Shown piece after piece: positions 40,170-53,100 of a stretch of 64,000 nt of DNA (position 1 is its first letter; every line of letters starts with the position of its first letter). Source of the stretch: Onchocerca volvulus (lineage: Eukaryota; Nematoda; Chromadorea; Rhabditida; Onchocercidae). The notes beneath the pieces were generated by a model. It searched no databases. It was not told the origin of the DNA and saw nothing but the letters and a program-made list of their open reading frames with translations. The stretch is from assembly GCA_000499405.2 (NCBI GenBank), contig HG738138.1, forward strand, positions 18,701,753 to 18,765,752, given 5' to 3'. A program made the translations under genes and the position numbers.

Positions 40170-43100
40170 TCAAAGATCAGAAATTGAAATGAGAATGAAA
40201 CCCATCAGAACCACTATGTAAACAACAGTAAAGAAGATCAACTGAGATGCAAACCATGTCGTCATGAAAATTTGAATAAATCCTTTCTTTAGAATGACCT
40301 TTGGTTTTTGCTTTGTATAAAATATTAATTATTCAAATTCAACCGGGAATTTTCATGGAAATACGATTTGAGCATAAAAAATTATTGATTTAATGTATTC
40401 TAAAAATATAGATAGCAGAAGAAATTTCCTCGTTGATTGACATGGAGCAAACAGTTTTTCTACTGTTCTTCTTCCTTCTTTACCTTAAATAACTGTTTCA
40501 TGCAATAAATAGGAATGTCTCATTTCGAAAAAAAATTTTAGAATAAGAATGCTGGAAGAGAAAGAATGAAATCATCGATGTAATCACCTATATATCGCGA
40601 AAACAAGCTGGCAGTAGTTGAATAGAAATGTAAATGTCACCAAAACATAGCTTTTAACAAGGGTATAATTCATTTATGAAATGCTTTTTGATTTCAAATT
40701 AACTGCACAGGGAAATCAAATGAGTCATACCGTCCTATATTTCAAATTAGATTTTAAAAGGTGCCAATTACACTAACTTCCCATAATGATATCCCATCTA
40801 CCGCTACAATCAGTCCTTTCCCGATGTTTTTCAGACGATTCTCTTTGATTTGAAATTTCCATTCGTGCAAAAATTCTGCTTCCAATGCAAAAATTCCTCT
40901 ATGTATGTTACTTGCTACTTTCAACAAAAAGATTTTTCTGTTGGAATTCCATGAAATTTTATTCTGTAATATATGATTGTATTTCAATCAATCACTTTTC
41001 ATTGAAACAAAATACGTAAAGATAACAAAAATAGATAACAGCAATCAATCAAAATAGCAATATTCGGGATTATGACGATGCAAAACCAATTGTACCGCAA
41101 GCGAGTGGTAATACGTCTTCATTACGTAACGACCATTCCATTACTGATAATTTATGAATTACCAGCGAACGGCCAATTAATGAGATATCTTGCGGCCAGT
41201 CAATTTCTCGATCTAAATATGCCCAAATTTTCGAACCTTTCGTTCTATTCTTCATTAAATGATCAAACATAAAGAAAGTCTATTAAACAGCGACTGACTT
41301 TTAGGAAAAAAATTCTCGAGAGTTTTGATATTTTTCTCGTTTGAGAAAAGTAATAAAACTCTCGAGAAGTTAAAACGTTTTGATGAAGTACTATAAGAAA
41401 GATTATTCAAGTATCTAATGTTCATTTTATGTTTTCCTGCCTTCGTACTCATTTCCCAGACTAATGCACCTTTACTATATATTAAATTCAGCATCTCCTG
41501 AACGTCTACGCCTGTTTCAAAATCATCTGTAAGACGATCGCAACATCACTATTATTTTCACCGTTTTCAATCTTTGTCCATGCACAGATGCAATAATTTT
41601 CTTTACTGAAGCATGCAGTTATCTTTAAATTGAAAAACAAACGAATTTTAAATGAATGACGTATGCTATTATTTAGAATAAAAAATTCATGAGTTATGCT
41701 ATTCGAAACAGGCCTCTAAATCATTTGTTGCCGAAAATATATTTAATTTGAAAATTAACCAAAATTTCTTTTATAAACTTACTTTTTCAACAAACTTTAG
41801 CTGAAATGCAAATTTTCAACATAAATACGTAGTGTAAAATATAAATACCTATTTATACTTTTTCCCTTTCTCATCTGAATTGGAAAACGTTTTTAATTCC
41901 TAATAGAAAGTCTTAATAGAATGATACTTTGCTTTGAAATATTAAATACTGCGACGAAAAAAATACCGACCACTTCAGTATGTTTCATGCTACTGGAAGT
42001 AAAAATTGTTTCTGGAGAAATATTATTTAACTGTTTTCTAACTTATTGCTTTTTTATTCATTTAAGTTACTGGAGCTAACCAATTGTTGCATTTTTGAAA
42101 CCATCTGCTTTAACATTCCCGAATATGGCAGATACATTAAATTTTTTGTCACTTGCCATAATGGGACCAATATTAGCGCACGAATCGGATAAATCGCCGG
42201 CCTGATGTATAATGAGTGCGTGTTCGCCAATTGGCAATCCTGAATTTATTTTGATTTTTGTTATAGGGCATTTCTTAGATTGTTAGTTAACTATTTTCTA
42301 ATTTACTGCTTTTTTCAATTATTAAGTTTGCACACACAGCTGCAAGAAAATCATGTTATTTTATTTCTTTTTCTTTCGAAGTTTGTATATTTTATAATGG
42401 TCACAGTTACTTTACCTGCAAATAATCAACAGTACTCTTATTAAGTAATGATAGACTGATAAGCTGAAAAATCTTCGGATTCATTGCCCTTCTCTATCAT
42501 TTAACTTATCCAGGTTGCTGATGATGATGCAAAATGTCGCTTTTCATGCAAAATAGCTTGAACCTATTTGCAGAAAAAAAAATGCTCAATATATATTTAA
42601 AGTAGCAAAATTTGAAGCACATGTCGACAGAAAAGATTTGAAAAAGCTCAGTATTCACAACGACAAAAATTGTCAGATGTTTTTTTCACCTGCATTAGAT
42701 TTTTGTTTGCTTTCTGGAATTTTCATCGTGATCCATCAGTGCTATTTGCAAATGATATTAAAGCGGTGATAAATCAGAAAATTGTTTACATATTTTTCAA
42801 AAGCTTCTTGACTTTCAAATGTGTGTTTGTAACTTTATAATTTTTACAAAAAAAAAAGATTAGATTTTAAGCTTTATAAAAAACAAACGTCACTTTCAGT
42901 TCTACGAAAACCAATTTTCTTTTTTTTTTTTTTTTATATATAATGACTATGATTTCATTAATAACATAATCCATCTTCTAAGATCACCTTACATACTCCT
43001 TCACTGTCTCCGATGGTAAACATGTAAGGTTACTAAGTTTCCTCATTATGCATCATTTTCAAAAATTTTTAATTCATTTAAAAATCCTGAGCCAAGCATT

Positions 43101-44213
43101 ATTTACCACACAAGATATCATTTACTTTACATAATGTTTGGATTAATTTCAGTAAGCGAGATCTTTTTTTGTCGCATAAAATCTATAAAACCCTTTTATT
43201 TTTTGTAACAACTCGAAACGATTTTCAGAGTGGAGAAATAAAGTGATCAATTGTGAACAATACTGAGGAAACAAATAAACTATTATAATCAGGTTCTATT
43301 TTCACTAAAAACTTCTGTAATAAGAAATCCTCTTTTTTTTTATTCAATTTCAGATTTATCTTGGAAAATTAAAACATGAAAAGTAGAAATTAATCGAAAA
43401 GGATAAGAAACAAGTGAAAATCATGGACATCCTGTGAAGTATATTTAAATGAATAATTAAGTTGAAATAAGTTTCGGGTGCAACAAATAAGGAAAAGTAA
43501 GTAGTGTTAAGCAATGCTAAGAAGTTATTTTCTGAGTTGAACAATACTTGATAAAGTTGATGCGAGGACAGCTGATGAAAAAAAACTGACAACTTAACGA
43601 CAACTTATAGTGTCCACTGATAACTCTGATAATTCAGAGAATAGAATTCTTCATGCAACAAATTAAATCTCTTGTTTCCTTCAGTTGTTATTTAAGGAAA
43701 ATTTAAGTCAAAAATACATATTAATTAATATTGGTCTCCATTATTCAGTTTCATTAATCGGTATGAACTTTTTCATTCAAATAGAATTAGGGATTTTCCG
43801 AAGAACTTAAACAAAAAAGCACTTTCAAAATTATAGTTTTTTTTTTTTTAAAATCAAATTCATAGCAATCCTTAGGATCCAGTATTTCGCTGAAGTTTCT
43901 ACCTTTTTCTGCTGCTTCCTCCTCTTTGAAGAAAATTTCAATTTTTAATAAAAAATACTTATCCACAACCTCCAAATGTTCACATGAATTCTATCGTTAT
44001 TAATATTGAAGGTTTTGACAAGTATTTACCTTTAATTGTACCTTCCAGCTTGATTCTTTCTTTGCTGATCTCTTTGATTTTTACGTCACCAATAATTTTA
44101 TTCTCATCACTCAACATTTTTACAGTTGCTATTTCTTTCCACATATTATATGGTTTGGTTGTATGTTTTTGGTCTTCTGCAATATCGACATACTTTCCTG
44201 AATCATTCCTAGA
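40170..44213 (-). CDS. Copper chaperone/Cu-Zn SOD-like protein with degenerate metal sites
   Basis: Exons: 44030-44213, 42081-42239, 41971-42011, then 41070-41279 (stop TAA) for a short form, or 41087-41279, 40778-40914 and 40170-40298 for a longer form. The first Met seen is at 44144; an upstream exon may exist. Counting from it: residues 19-38 match the first SOD strands (VKIKEISKERIKLEGTIKG), then GLPIGEHALIIHQAGDL, DSCANIG, GNVKADG, LIGRSLVIH and LACGTIG. The HQ.GDL and GNV.AD context fits CCS domain 2 better than SOD1. The disulfide cysteines (59, 166) remain, but of the SOD metal ligands only two histidines (50, 147) do. The longer form adds a segment with VAVDGISLWE, where CCS has CxC before DG..WE, and a C-terminal membrane helix. 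No MxCxxC domain was found. Probably non-enzymatic; exon 3 and the longer tail are the least certain parts. Confidence 0.7.
41313..41368. repeat. Nested perfect inverted repeat (hairpin)
   Basis: Outer arms TTCTCGAGAGTTTT and AAAACTCTCGAGAA pair over 14 bp; a symmetric 5 x 5 internal loop follows; inner arms TTTTCTC and GAGAAAA pair over 7 bp around GTTT. Each outer arm contains the self-complementary core CTCGAG. It sits in the intron before the last SOD-like exon, its near edge about 33 bp from the acceptor at 41280-41281. Confidence 0.9.
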
Positions 44214-44449
44214 CTAAAGTACAGCAAAAAAAAAAAGAAAAAGAAGAAATGAAATGAAATGACTGTCTTGTTAAATCTGTAAAATTTCATGTAATTGAAA
44301 AATGTTTAAATTTTGAAGTGAGAGTTATAATTTTCAAAAAAAAAATCTTTGAAATATTCTCAGCTTTAGCTACTTACAACAGCTATTGGTCATGATGAAT
44401 ATTGAGCTCTGATTATTCACTGTCGAGATGCTACTAATTGCTCGGCCAT

Positions 44450-47400
44450 TTATGTAACTACAGTCGCTGGTTAGAAGGGAAGAAATAAGACGCAATCAAT
44501 AAGCTCGATGTTGTGATTTTGTTTTTTTTTTTCAAATCAAATCTAAAAAATTTTAAAGTAACTACCAAGCTGGAAGCATTGTGTTCGTAGTACACACGGG
44601 GCATTTACATGATTTCTTGCTTTCACGTAACCATATGCGCAGTGGCAACCAGGATTACAGGTTGATGAACATACTGGTGTGGCAAGTTGTCCACAGTACT
44701 CTGGACATAAGGCACCACAAGGATCCCAATATGCATGTGGATCGAGGCAAGTGCAGCGTGATTGTTTCGAACTTGCCATTGCATATAAAGTTGAATAACA
44801 GCAGCGCTAAAATTTACGTTTTTTTTGACGAATGATTTTTTGTTTATTATTATTGTTACTCCACCTTAATATAATCCAAAATATTCCATGATCAGTTTTA
44901 TTGCAATTGACTTCTTACCAATTTTAAGTTTGATTAATTCATTTATTTGACTTCTATGACAACTTCTCAGTTTTTAGCGTTTCTCTTCGAACCATCGAAT
45001 AAAAATCAAAAATCTTAATTGTTTCTTTCAATAAAATGCAATATTATTATGCTTTAGGAGAATGTTTGATAATGTGGTTACTCTGATTCAATGATTTACC
45101 TGCTGGGCTGGACAGTCAGAATCAAAATTACAAAATTTTCCACTCAGATCGACTGTTGTCGCAGGACATTCCGTAATGTTCGCTATAAGATCAGTAATTT
45201 AACACAATTTTCATGTCTTGCACAAATTAAAATTTTAAACTAAGATTTAAATCAGTTTATGAAAAAAAATCAATAATCTCAAAGTATACCTGACTTTTTG
45301 TTTTCCGGGATAAGTGCTACTAAAAAAGCAGAAATGTTAGTCATTGGGCATTGATTTAAAGGTATGCATTTAGAAGTACGCCAGTTCACAGCATCTTCAA
45401 ACACAAATCCTATAATTAAATATTTTCTTGGATTGGATTACGATCATTTTATTTACCAATTAATTTAAAGTTTTTTTTCTCAGAAATTCAAGAAATTTTA
45501 CAAAATTTCCGAAAATTTTCCAGGAAGAATTACGAACCCGATTTGCAAAAACATCCAGAGACACATGGCGAACAAGTTTGCGGTACTCGATTATTACAAC
45601 CCATAGGACATGAGGAAGCACAAGCCTGATACTCTTTTAATGAATCGGAGCACTGTGAGCCACATTCACTGGGAAGTACGCAACGTGAATTAGGGTTATT
45701 TGAATCGTAAAGTAGGTACGGCTCACGACAAATGCAACCAGGTGTACAATCATCTGTTGTACATGTAGCTTTCGGATTCGAGCAACTACGTGCGCATCTG
45801 CATAGAAATAATGTTATCATTCTAATCAAAAAGATGGTTTAATTGATGATTGAATCATCAGACATACTCATAGCTTTTTCCGGATCTTAAGTCGAGAAAA
45901 TCTTTGCAAATGTTTTCTTTTCCATTCATACGTAATAAGAATATGTAAATTAACGAATGTTTGATGATTAAGTAAATCTTGCAATTTAAACAAAAATTTG
46001 AAAATAAATTAAATAAATAGAAATGAAAATGAGCAACAAATGAGTAACAAAGTAAAATAGTTTAACTCACTCGTACGAAAAGCAACGTGTCCACTCTTTC
46101 CGGGGATCAGAACAAATCTGCTGCTGGTTAATAATTGATGACTGACACTGATGCGGTAATACACATTGCGAATTCAAATTATAAGCATCTTGCAGAATGT
46201 ACGGATTACGACAGAAACATCCAGCTATACACTGGGTACCACAGAAGCCAGCAATTTGATTATTGCAACCACCTGAGATAAGATGAAGATTTTGGATAAA
46301 GAAGAGATGAGAAAAACGATTTTTTTCACTTCTTCATTTTAGTTGTATCTTTTCTAGAATTTTCATCTTTCGAAATCGTATTTCTCGTAATACTGCACGA
46401 AACGGAAAAGCTATTGTCGTAAATGACGCAAAAGGATGACCTGGACAACCAGAACCGCAGATCTGAAAATTTTTTAATGGGTCGCTGCATTCAGTTGTTG
46501 TCGGTTGATTAGTCGAATCTTCGTAGTGTTCAGGAAATAAATGGAATTTAGGGGTCATTGAAGCCATCGCTGTGAGATGGATAGTAGAATTCATTGATGA
46601 ATTGTCTCTTGCTAATGGGGGACAGTATATGGATAGGATGCATCTGAAGTTCAAAATATTGTTGCGGAGATTTTCTTGATTAAAACTTGAAGTTTCATTA
46701 AGATCCTAACTGGATCAAACAAAAGTTTTCAATATCGTACCAATCATTAAAATCTTAAACGTCCAATGTCGGTGACTAAAATATGCCAATTCAAATCATT
46801 TGCAGATTGAACTCTCACTTGTTCCTTTCTAGTTATTTTATTAAAATTTCTTCTAAGAAATCGACTACCAAACCGAAATTAAAAACCTCTTAATATTTAA
46901 ATTTAGAATCAAAACTCTTGCAAAAATTATTGGAGTTTAGTTAACTAAAGACTGATATTGCTGCAAAGAATATGAAAAGCATTCAGAATTCTGCGAGATC
47001 AGCATCGTAATCTAATCAATAGTCATAGGTAATATTCACCTGGATCGTAATGGATCTGTACTATTCTCTAGAATATATGGCACTTTACAAAAGCATCCTT
47101 CCACACAACGTTCAGTTCTACATTTTTCGCTTTCAGAAGAACAAGAAATTGGACAAGCTGGACCGCAAGTTTTATATTCACGCAGAGGATCGATGCAATG
47201 TCTTTCTGATTCAGTAATCCGCCGAGGACACTGATTCCGCGGAATGCACGGTGCATGAAGGTCATTTCTTTGACGAATGAAACCTGAAGAAGATTGGTTT
47301 GCTATCCAGTAATATGTGGCATTTAATTATAGACCAGCGATTACATATGCGTTATATAGCTACTTTAAACAAACTCTGCATTTTCGTTAATTTAGAATTC

Positions 47401-50152
47401 CTTGATGTAAATACTAGTTTTCCCAATATATAAGTCAATAATAGTTATCAATAACTTCGTACTAATTTCGTTGCTGCCTACCGATTATAATTTCCATCCT
47501 CATTCCCGCAAATCTTGAGTTTGATTTTTGGCGAAAAAAACCGTGTTTCTACTTTTTGAAATCAAGTTCAAAAATAGAATGTTACAAGTTTCGAAAATTC
47601 TATTCTTCGTTATCTTTTAATTTTAATTTGCAGTTAATACACTATAAATGTTCAGATTCGATTCCAGAAATGGAAGAGCGAAGTTGTATGTCAAGTTAAT
47701 ACAGTTATAGCTTGCTTTTCTAGAAAGATAGTTTGGATTAAAAAAAGAGCAGTAACCTGGTTTACATTGACATCCGCTCTTGCATCGTCCATTAAAGCAT
47801 GGAATCGATGTTCTCGAAAAGCAAACTGGTTGACACTCATCAACACACTCTATAAATTGTTCATTTTCAGTGCACTTTGCTTTCACTGTTGTTGAATTCA
47901 GTGGTAACGAGTGTGATACTGCTAAGATTTGGCCTACAAGATGATAACATTAAGTAATTTGATTTTTATTTCTCAATTCCCAAAGATTATTATCGATGAG
48001 AAATGAAAAGAAATGTCTTTAATCAAATATGCAAAATTTTTCAACAAAGTATTTCATCCCATCGATTGTTAAGGACTAAGTCAATATGAGCAAGAAATTT
48101 CTGTTGAATAGCTTTAAAAATCATTCGGCAAATTGGTGACAAATAAACAAAAATAATAGAATAAGCAGATATTTTCCTTGAAAGAAGTGCAAAAGTAAAA
48201 AACATATGCCAACATAAAAAACATAACCAGTGTCAACTGTAATATTCGAGAAGCAAGCCCATTCTCCAGTTAAAACCGGGCAACATTTCTGTGAATCCGA
48301 ACAATCATCGTCACAGTAGCAAAGTTTCGATGCATTAATAAGAAGTATTGGTCGATCTGGACATCGTCCACGTTTCATCCACAAACACTTATCTCTGATT
48401 CCATCACTTATGCTCTGAAATTGCTTCTTTGGCTCCAGAGTTTGCTCTTTAGACAATATGATGCTCGATTGATTCTCTTGTTTTGGACTTGTCAAATTTT
48501 CCTGCTTTCGACGTGTTTCAACACGTTCCCACACATCCGAGTAAACTTTCTGTTTTTTTTCCGTAATGCGTTTTAATGTCAATCGCAGTGCTTCACAAGC
48601 TGCATTCGAATCTGTTGTTTTTGGTTTCAACGAGCCAATGATTCCGCCAAACTGTGAAACGCACCAACATTCTTCAGTTCCGGTGCGGCATTGCACTGCT
48701 CGATAATATTTCCCGGTAGGGTCGCACTGAGGAATATGTACACCGACAACATTATTGGTTGGCAAATCATTCAATACCCGACGTCGATGCTGCGAACATA
48801 CTGTAAGAAGAGATGCTCTTTATGTTCTTGAACAGATTGTTATAAAATATGCGAGAATTTCTGATTTTTTAAACGCCGAATTGTAAAGCAAAGATTTGAC
48901 GTAATGCATCTTCCATGTCCTCAGACAACAGAAACAGGGCTAATCAGCAACCTGAACAACACCTCCCTATTGCACAAATTTCATCACCAAGGCAATCCGA
49001 ATCGACACTGCACTGTCGAAGCTGGGCACTTCCATCCGGACATATTCCCGATTTTCCGGACTCATATCTATGAACCGGAACACCAAGAAATTCTGTAAAA
49101 TATGCTTATGAACTCTAGCAAAAAAAAAAAATAAATAAATAAAATAATTTAACAATTTTTTGCATTTCCGTCCAGAAGTGGCCTTAGCCAATAAAATAGA
49201 ATCCAAAACAGTCCGAAACATTCTGATCCTTTATTCCCTCCAATTACTGCTGAATATTGTTCAAACTTGCCTTCATTTTCGTTCATTAGAACGTTCATGA
49301 TAATTTTTATTAAGACTTTCATATTCTTATTAAAATTTTTATTAAGAATTTCATACTAAAGCAATAAAATTGAAAGAAAAAAAAATTTCGCAGTAAAGCA
49401 GAAAAAAAAAAAAAAGCAATTTTTGCTAGTTGCAAGCAAAAAATTGCTAGTTTTGCGACGTTAGATATTATTTAAGAATGATCATTGCTGCAAGCACATC
49501 TTATTAACAGTTATAATTCTTGTTTAAACCAAAAACGTTGATAAAATAAAACCAAAAACGAGACCTACCAAGCTCATCATTAGATAAAGATGACAAAGTT
49601 TTGTTAGTAGGACAACAGAAACCTTGTTTAGTACAGATTTCATCAGTGAAGCAGTCATTTGGAACACTACATTTATAATACGAGAAGCTAGCATCACCAC
49701 AGTTGATACATGTCCCTTGTGCCTCACAGATTCCTGGAACTTTCAATAATAACGGAACATCGCTTATTAAATATCAATTAAATTTCAAATCAAATTTTAA
49801 ATCATTCAAAATCAAAAATTTAATCTAACTTCTTCCTAAATAATTCGGAGGGAATTAAAGTGAACCAGCACTACGAGCCAGTCTCGACACCAGTGCGATT
49901 AAATTCTAAGTCTGAATCTGTAAGTTTTCGTCTACTTCTTATCAACAACATCATCGCTCCATGTTATCATCATTATTGCTATCGTTCACGTTGATAACAC
50001 AACTACCAGTCTGTTTTATGAACTGAAAAACTGCGAGCTTCCATGATGTTTGAATCAAAACACAAAAAATTCTTACTTTGAAATTTTTCTGTCCTTGTGG
50101 AGTTTGCAGTTATAATGACAAGGAATAAATGTAATCTTACACAATTCTTCAT
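44450..50152 (-). CDS. Large secreted WAP/thyroglobulin-1/TIL multidomain protein
   Basis: Thirteen exons, 833 residues: 50077-50152, 49569-49733, 48952-49092, 48228-48800, 47757-47933, 47040-47283, 46441-46643, 46071-46272, 45538-45797, 45290-45409, 45100-45182, 44566-44806, 44450-44466. Phases close exactly. Signal peptide (MKNCVRLHLFLVIITANS); WAP-like Cys modules at about 28-70 and 90-127; a thyroglobulin type-1 repeat at about 129-195 with QCDPTGKYY and CWCV; a charged linker; a WAP four-disulfide core at about 255-312 (CYCDDDC...KCC); then about five trypsin-inhibitor-like (TIL) domains from 340 to 715, a WAP-like module near 722-752 and a last TIL domain at 755-828. TIL, WAP and thyroglobulin-1 modules commonly inhibit serine or cysteine proteases, so a secreted or matrix-bound protease inhibitor is likely. 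The reactive loops differ between repeats. The 17-bp final exon is the least certain part. Confidence 0.88.
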
Positions 50153-53100
50153 GAGTAGTACTAATGATTCATACACCGATCGAATAATTGATATTACTGC
50201 TGAAATTTCTGAATTTACGAGGATGGAAATAGAAGGAGGAGAAAGAAAAGGAGATTGGGACTGATACAAGAACGAAATAAAAACTCTTCTCAAAAAAAAG
50301 CCACTTTATGAACTCAAATTTTTTTTTTAAAGATTTTTTTTTCTGCGTTTCTTTTATTCGTTTTCCTTCTCCCACAACAATACTTTTTGATAAGCATCAA
50401 TAAGTTATCAAAGAAGAAAATTTGACAATCGAATAATGTTTAATTATTCAGTTAAGACATCACTAACAAGGCATATAAGACTTTTGAAGAAACAACAAAT
50501 TTTAATTTCAACTTTTAAACGTTGACTTTATAGCCAGATTTAGGAATTAATCTATTAAGTTATTGCTGGTTTTTTTCCTCATTTGCTTGGTAAATCAAAA
50601 ATCTGGAACAACAAAAAATAAATGATGTCGAAAAACCAAACTTCATAAATTAAATAATCATTCATAACAACAAAATGGATTTTTCGGAATTAATGGACTT
50701 TGTGATAAATTAAAATAATAAAACAAAACTTGATTTTTATTTTACATACATTCTTTGCACATTTCAAACTTCATTCAAGTAGGAAATCAAATGTTAGATA
50801 TCAAGATTCAACATAATATCATCAATAACATTAATAAATGGAAAATAAACAAAATTTAGCAGAATTTGTCGGGCTAGTCATTAATTATAACATTTAATTG
50901 TGATCGTAAATATCTGGATAATCAATAGGACGACGAGCAAAGGAAAAATTGCTCCTGGGATGAAAAGAAAGAATAGAAAAATAGTTTCAGAAGAATAGTT
51001 TCCAAAATCGGGTTGAGGTCAATATATTCGATATTAAAACTCTCATCGCTCCTCTATGAAATAGCCTATAATCCATCTTCAGCTGCCTCTCCTCTTCACA
51101 ATAGTTCTATTTTATGTAGTAAAATTTGACGAAATGTACAATTCGGCCCAGATTATCGTAAATATCAAAATACCGGATGGCATCGCAATGAATGTTTGAA
51201 GGACTATTGCAGAAAATCAGCTATGATTATTGAACTTCATATTGTTGGACAAAACAGATTTTTGTCTAATCAATGATGCAACTTTCTCGATTGAAACTAA
51301 CAAGAATTTCGAATTATTTCTGTGCAGATATGAGTATAACGCGACAAATCATTTGTTTGAGGGAAACATTCATGAAATTTGCATAAAACGCACAAAATTC
51401 GCAATTTATCAAAAATTAACCCAAACTTCTTGAGCGCAGGTTAAAGAGATTGATCGGAATCAAATAACTAAGAAATTTACTTCTGCAGTCTAGAAGATCA
51501 GAGCGAACAAACTATCGGATTCATCAAAGAATATGTTGATCTCCTATTTCAAACATATTCCAGATTTTCAGTGATTTTGATTTAGAAAATCAAATTACAA
51601 ATTATTGCAAAATATGATCAGAAAGTAATTGGAGAATAAAAATATGGAATTAAATTGATCTGAGATTCTTGAGATTTGCCTTTCTAGTTCAAAGACTTAA
51701 AATAGAACTGAATTATCGATTGTACGACTGGCTTGAAATTAAATATACTCATGTAGTACAAGCAAAAATATATTGGAAACGACTGCTAATAACAGTGGCG
51801 ATTGTTGCGATGGAGAGAATGAAATTTTTAGTTCAAATTTTCTTATGAATTAGAAACTCTGAAAAATCTGTTCTAAAAATTTGAAGAATGATGCCAAAGA
51901 AATTTTTGTCTTTTAATTCTTGAGTCTAGTTTAATACAAAAGTAAAATAAATAATCAGATTAATTTTCTTATTCACTTCACCAATAACCACAATTATGGC
52001 AATATTCTCATCCTACATTTGATTGATGTAATTAAAAATTTTTTTTTCCTATATAGTTTTGATTATATGAACGTGAAATCAGCCCTCTTTAAACTATCAT
52101 AATCTAACAGTTATCTTTATAGGAAAAACTTTTGCCATTGTCATCACTGCTGCCATATATTTATCATTTCGGTTATCATGTTGATTATCATCAATATTTT
52201 TTAAATATCTTTTCCCCAACATGTTTCCTTTCTGATATACTCCCTCATGTGCAGGAATTGTAAAGGAAAAAGAAACAATGTTTGCTTTTGCAAAGATTTC
52301 GGTAAAAAATTCAGAATAATCGATAGTTTATCAGCCAATCAATCAAAAAATAAGTTGGAAATTATGCCAATTTTTTTATCTGTAACATATGAAAGATTGA
52401 TTAGTTGTTTACAGCTGTTGATATATTGAAATATGATCAGATGTAAGGCCTTTTGATTTGTTATGCTTGGAGACGGAAATAATAATTGGGAATTTTTAAA
52501 GAAGTAAGAAATGAGCTTGCGCTCTTTCAGCAAAATATCAGGCATCTTCCATTCATCACCACTTCTTAACATCCTTCTTCCAAATGTTTTTGACTGATTA
52601 CACTGATTTGAAAAGCAGTTGCTTAAACAGATCCGTTCGTTAAACCTTTTCATTCGGTGATTTACCTCTTAATTTGTTCCCACATTTAATCACCTGTTTG
52701 TTTTGTCAATAAGTCATTCAATTAGGCTTATTGTTCTGTATTAGCATTGATACCAACTGCAAACAATAATTATTGATTCCCCAGCTTTATATATCTCTTT
52801 GCTTTTATATATGAAAATTTTTTGAATTTAGTTTTCTCATCAGAAATTTTTTAAGTTTTCAAAAGTTACTTATAACTTAATGAAATTCGGAAAAAATTAG
52901 CCAGCATTTTCAGTGCATTTTATTTTTCACTGTATGATATTTGCCGTTCATTCATAATGAAGCCAGAATTCGCACGAACTTGTAGGAAATATTAAAATTT
53001 GCTAATTCAAAGAATTTGACAATTTAATTTTAATACATGTGAAGTTATAAGAAAGTGAGGCTAGGCTGAATAGTTTTTATTTTACAAATTCCATTCATAA

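Noticed and set aside
40170..44213. Calling the gene an active Cu/Zn superoxide dismutase
   Set aside because: Five of seven metal ligands are missing, so the catalytic function cannot be claimed.
44449..44450. ATG at 44449 (MAEQLVASRQ...) as start of the SOD-like protein
   Set aside because: It would directly follow the TIL stop codon and needs an extra intron; possible but unsupported, so left out of the model.
52339..52653. 104-codon minus ORF
   Set aside because: Needs no intron but has no promoter, signal peptide or motif; likely chance, mentioned in the intergenic entry.
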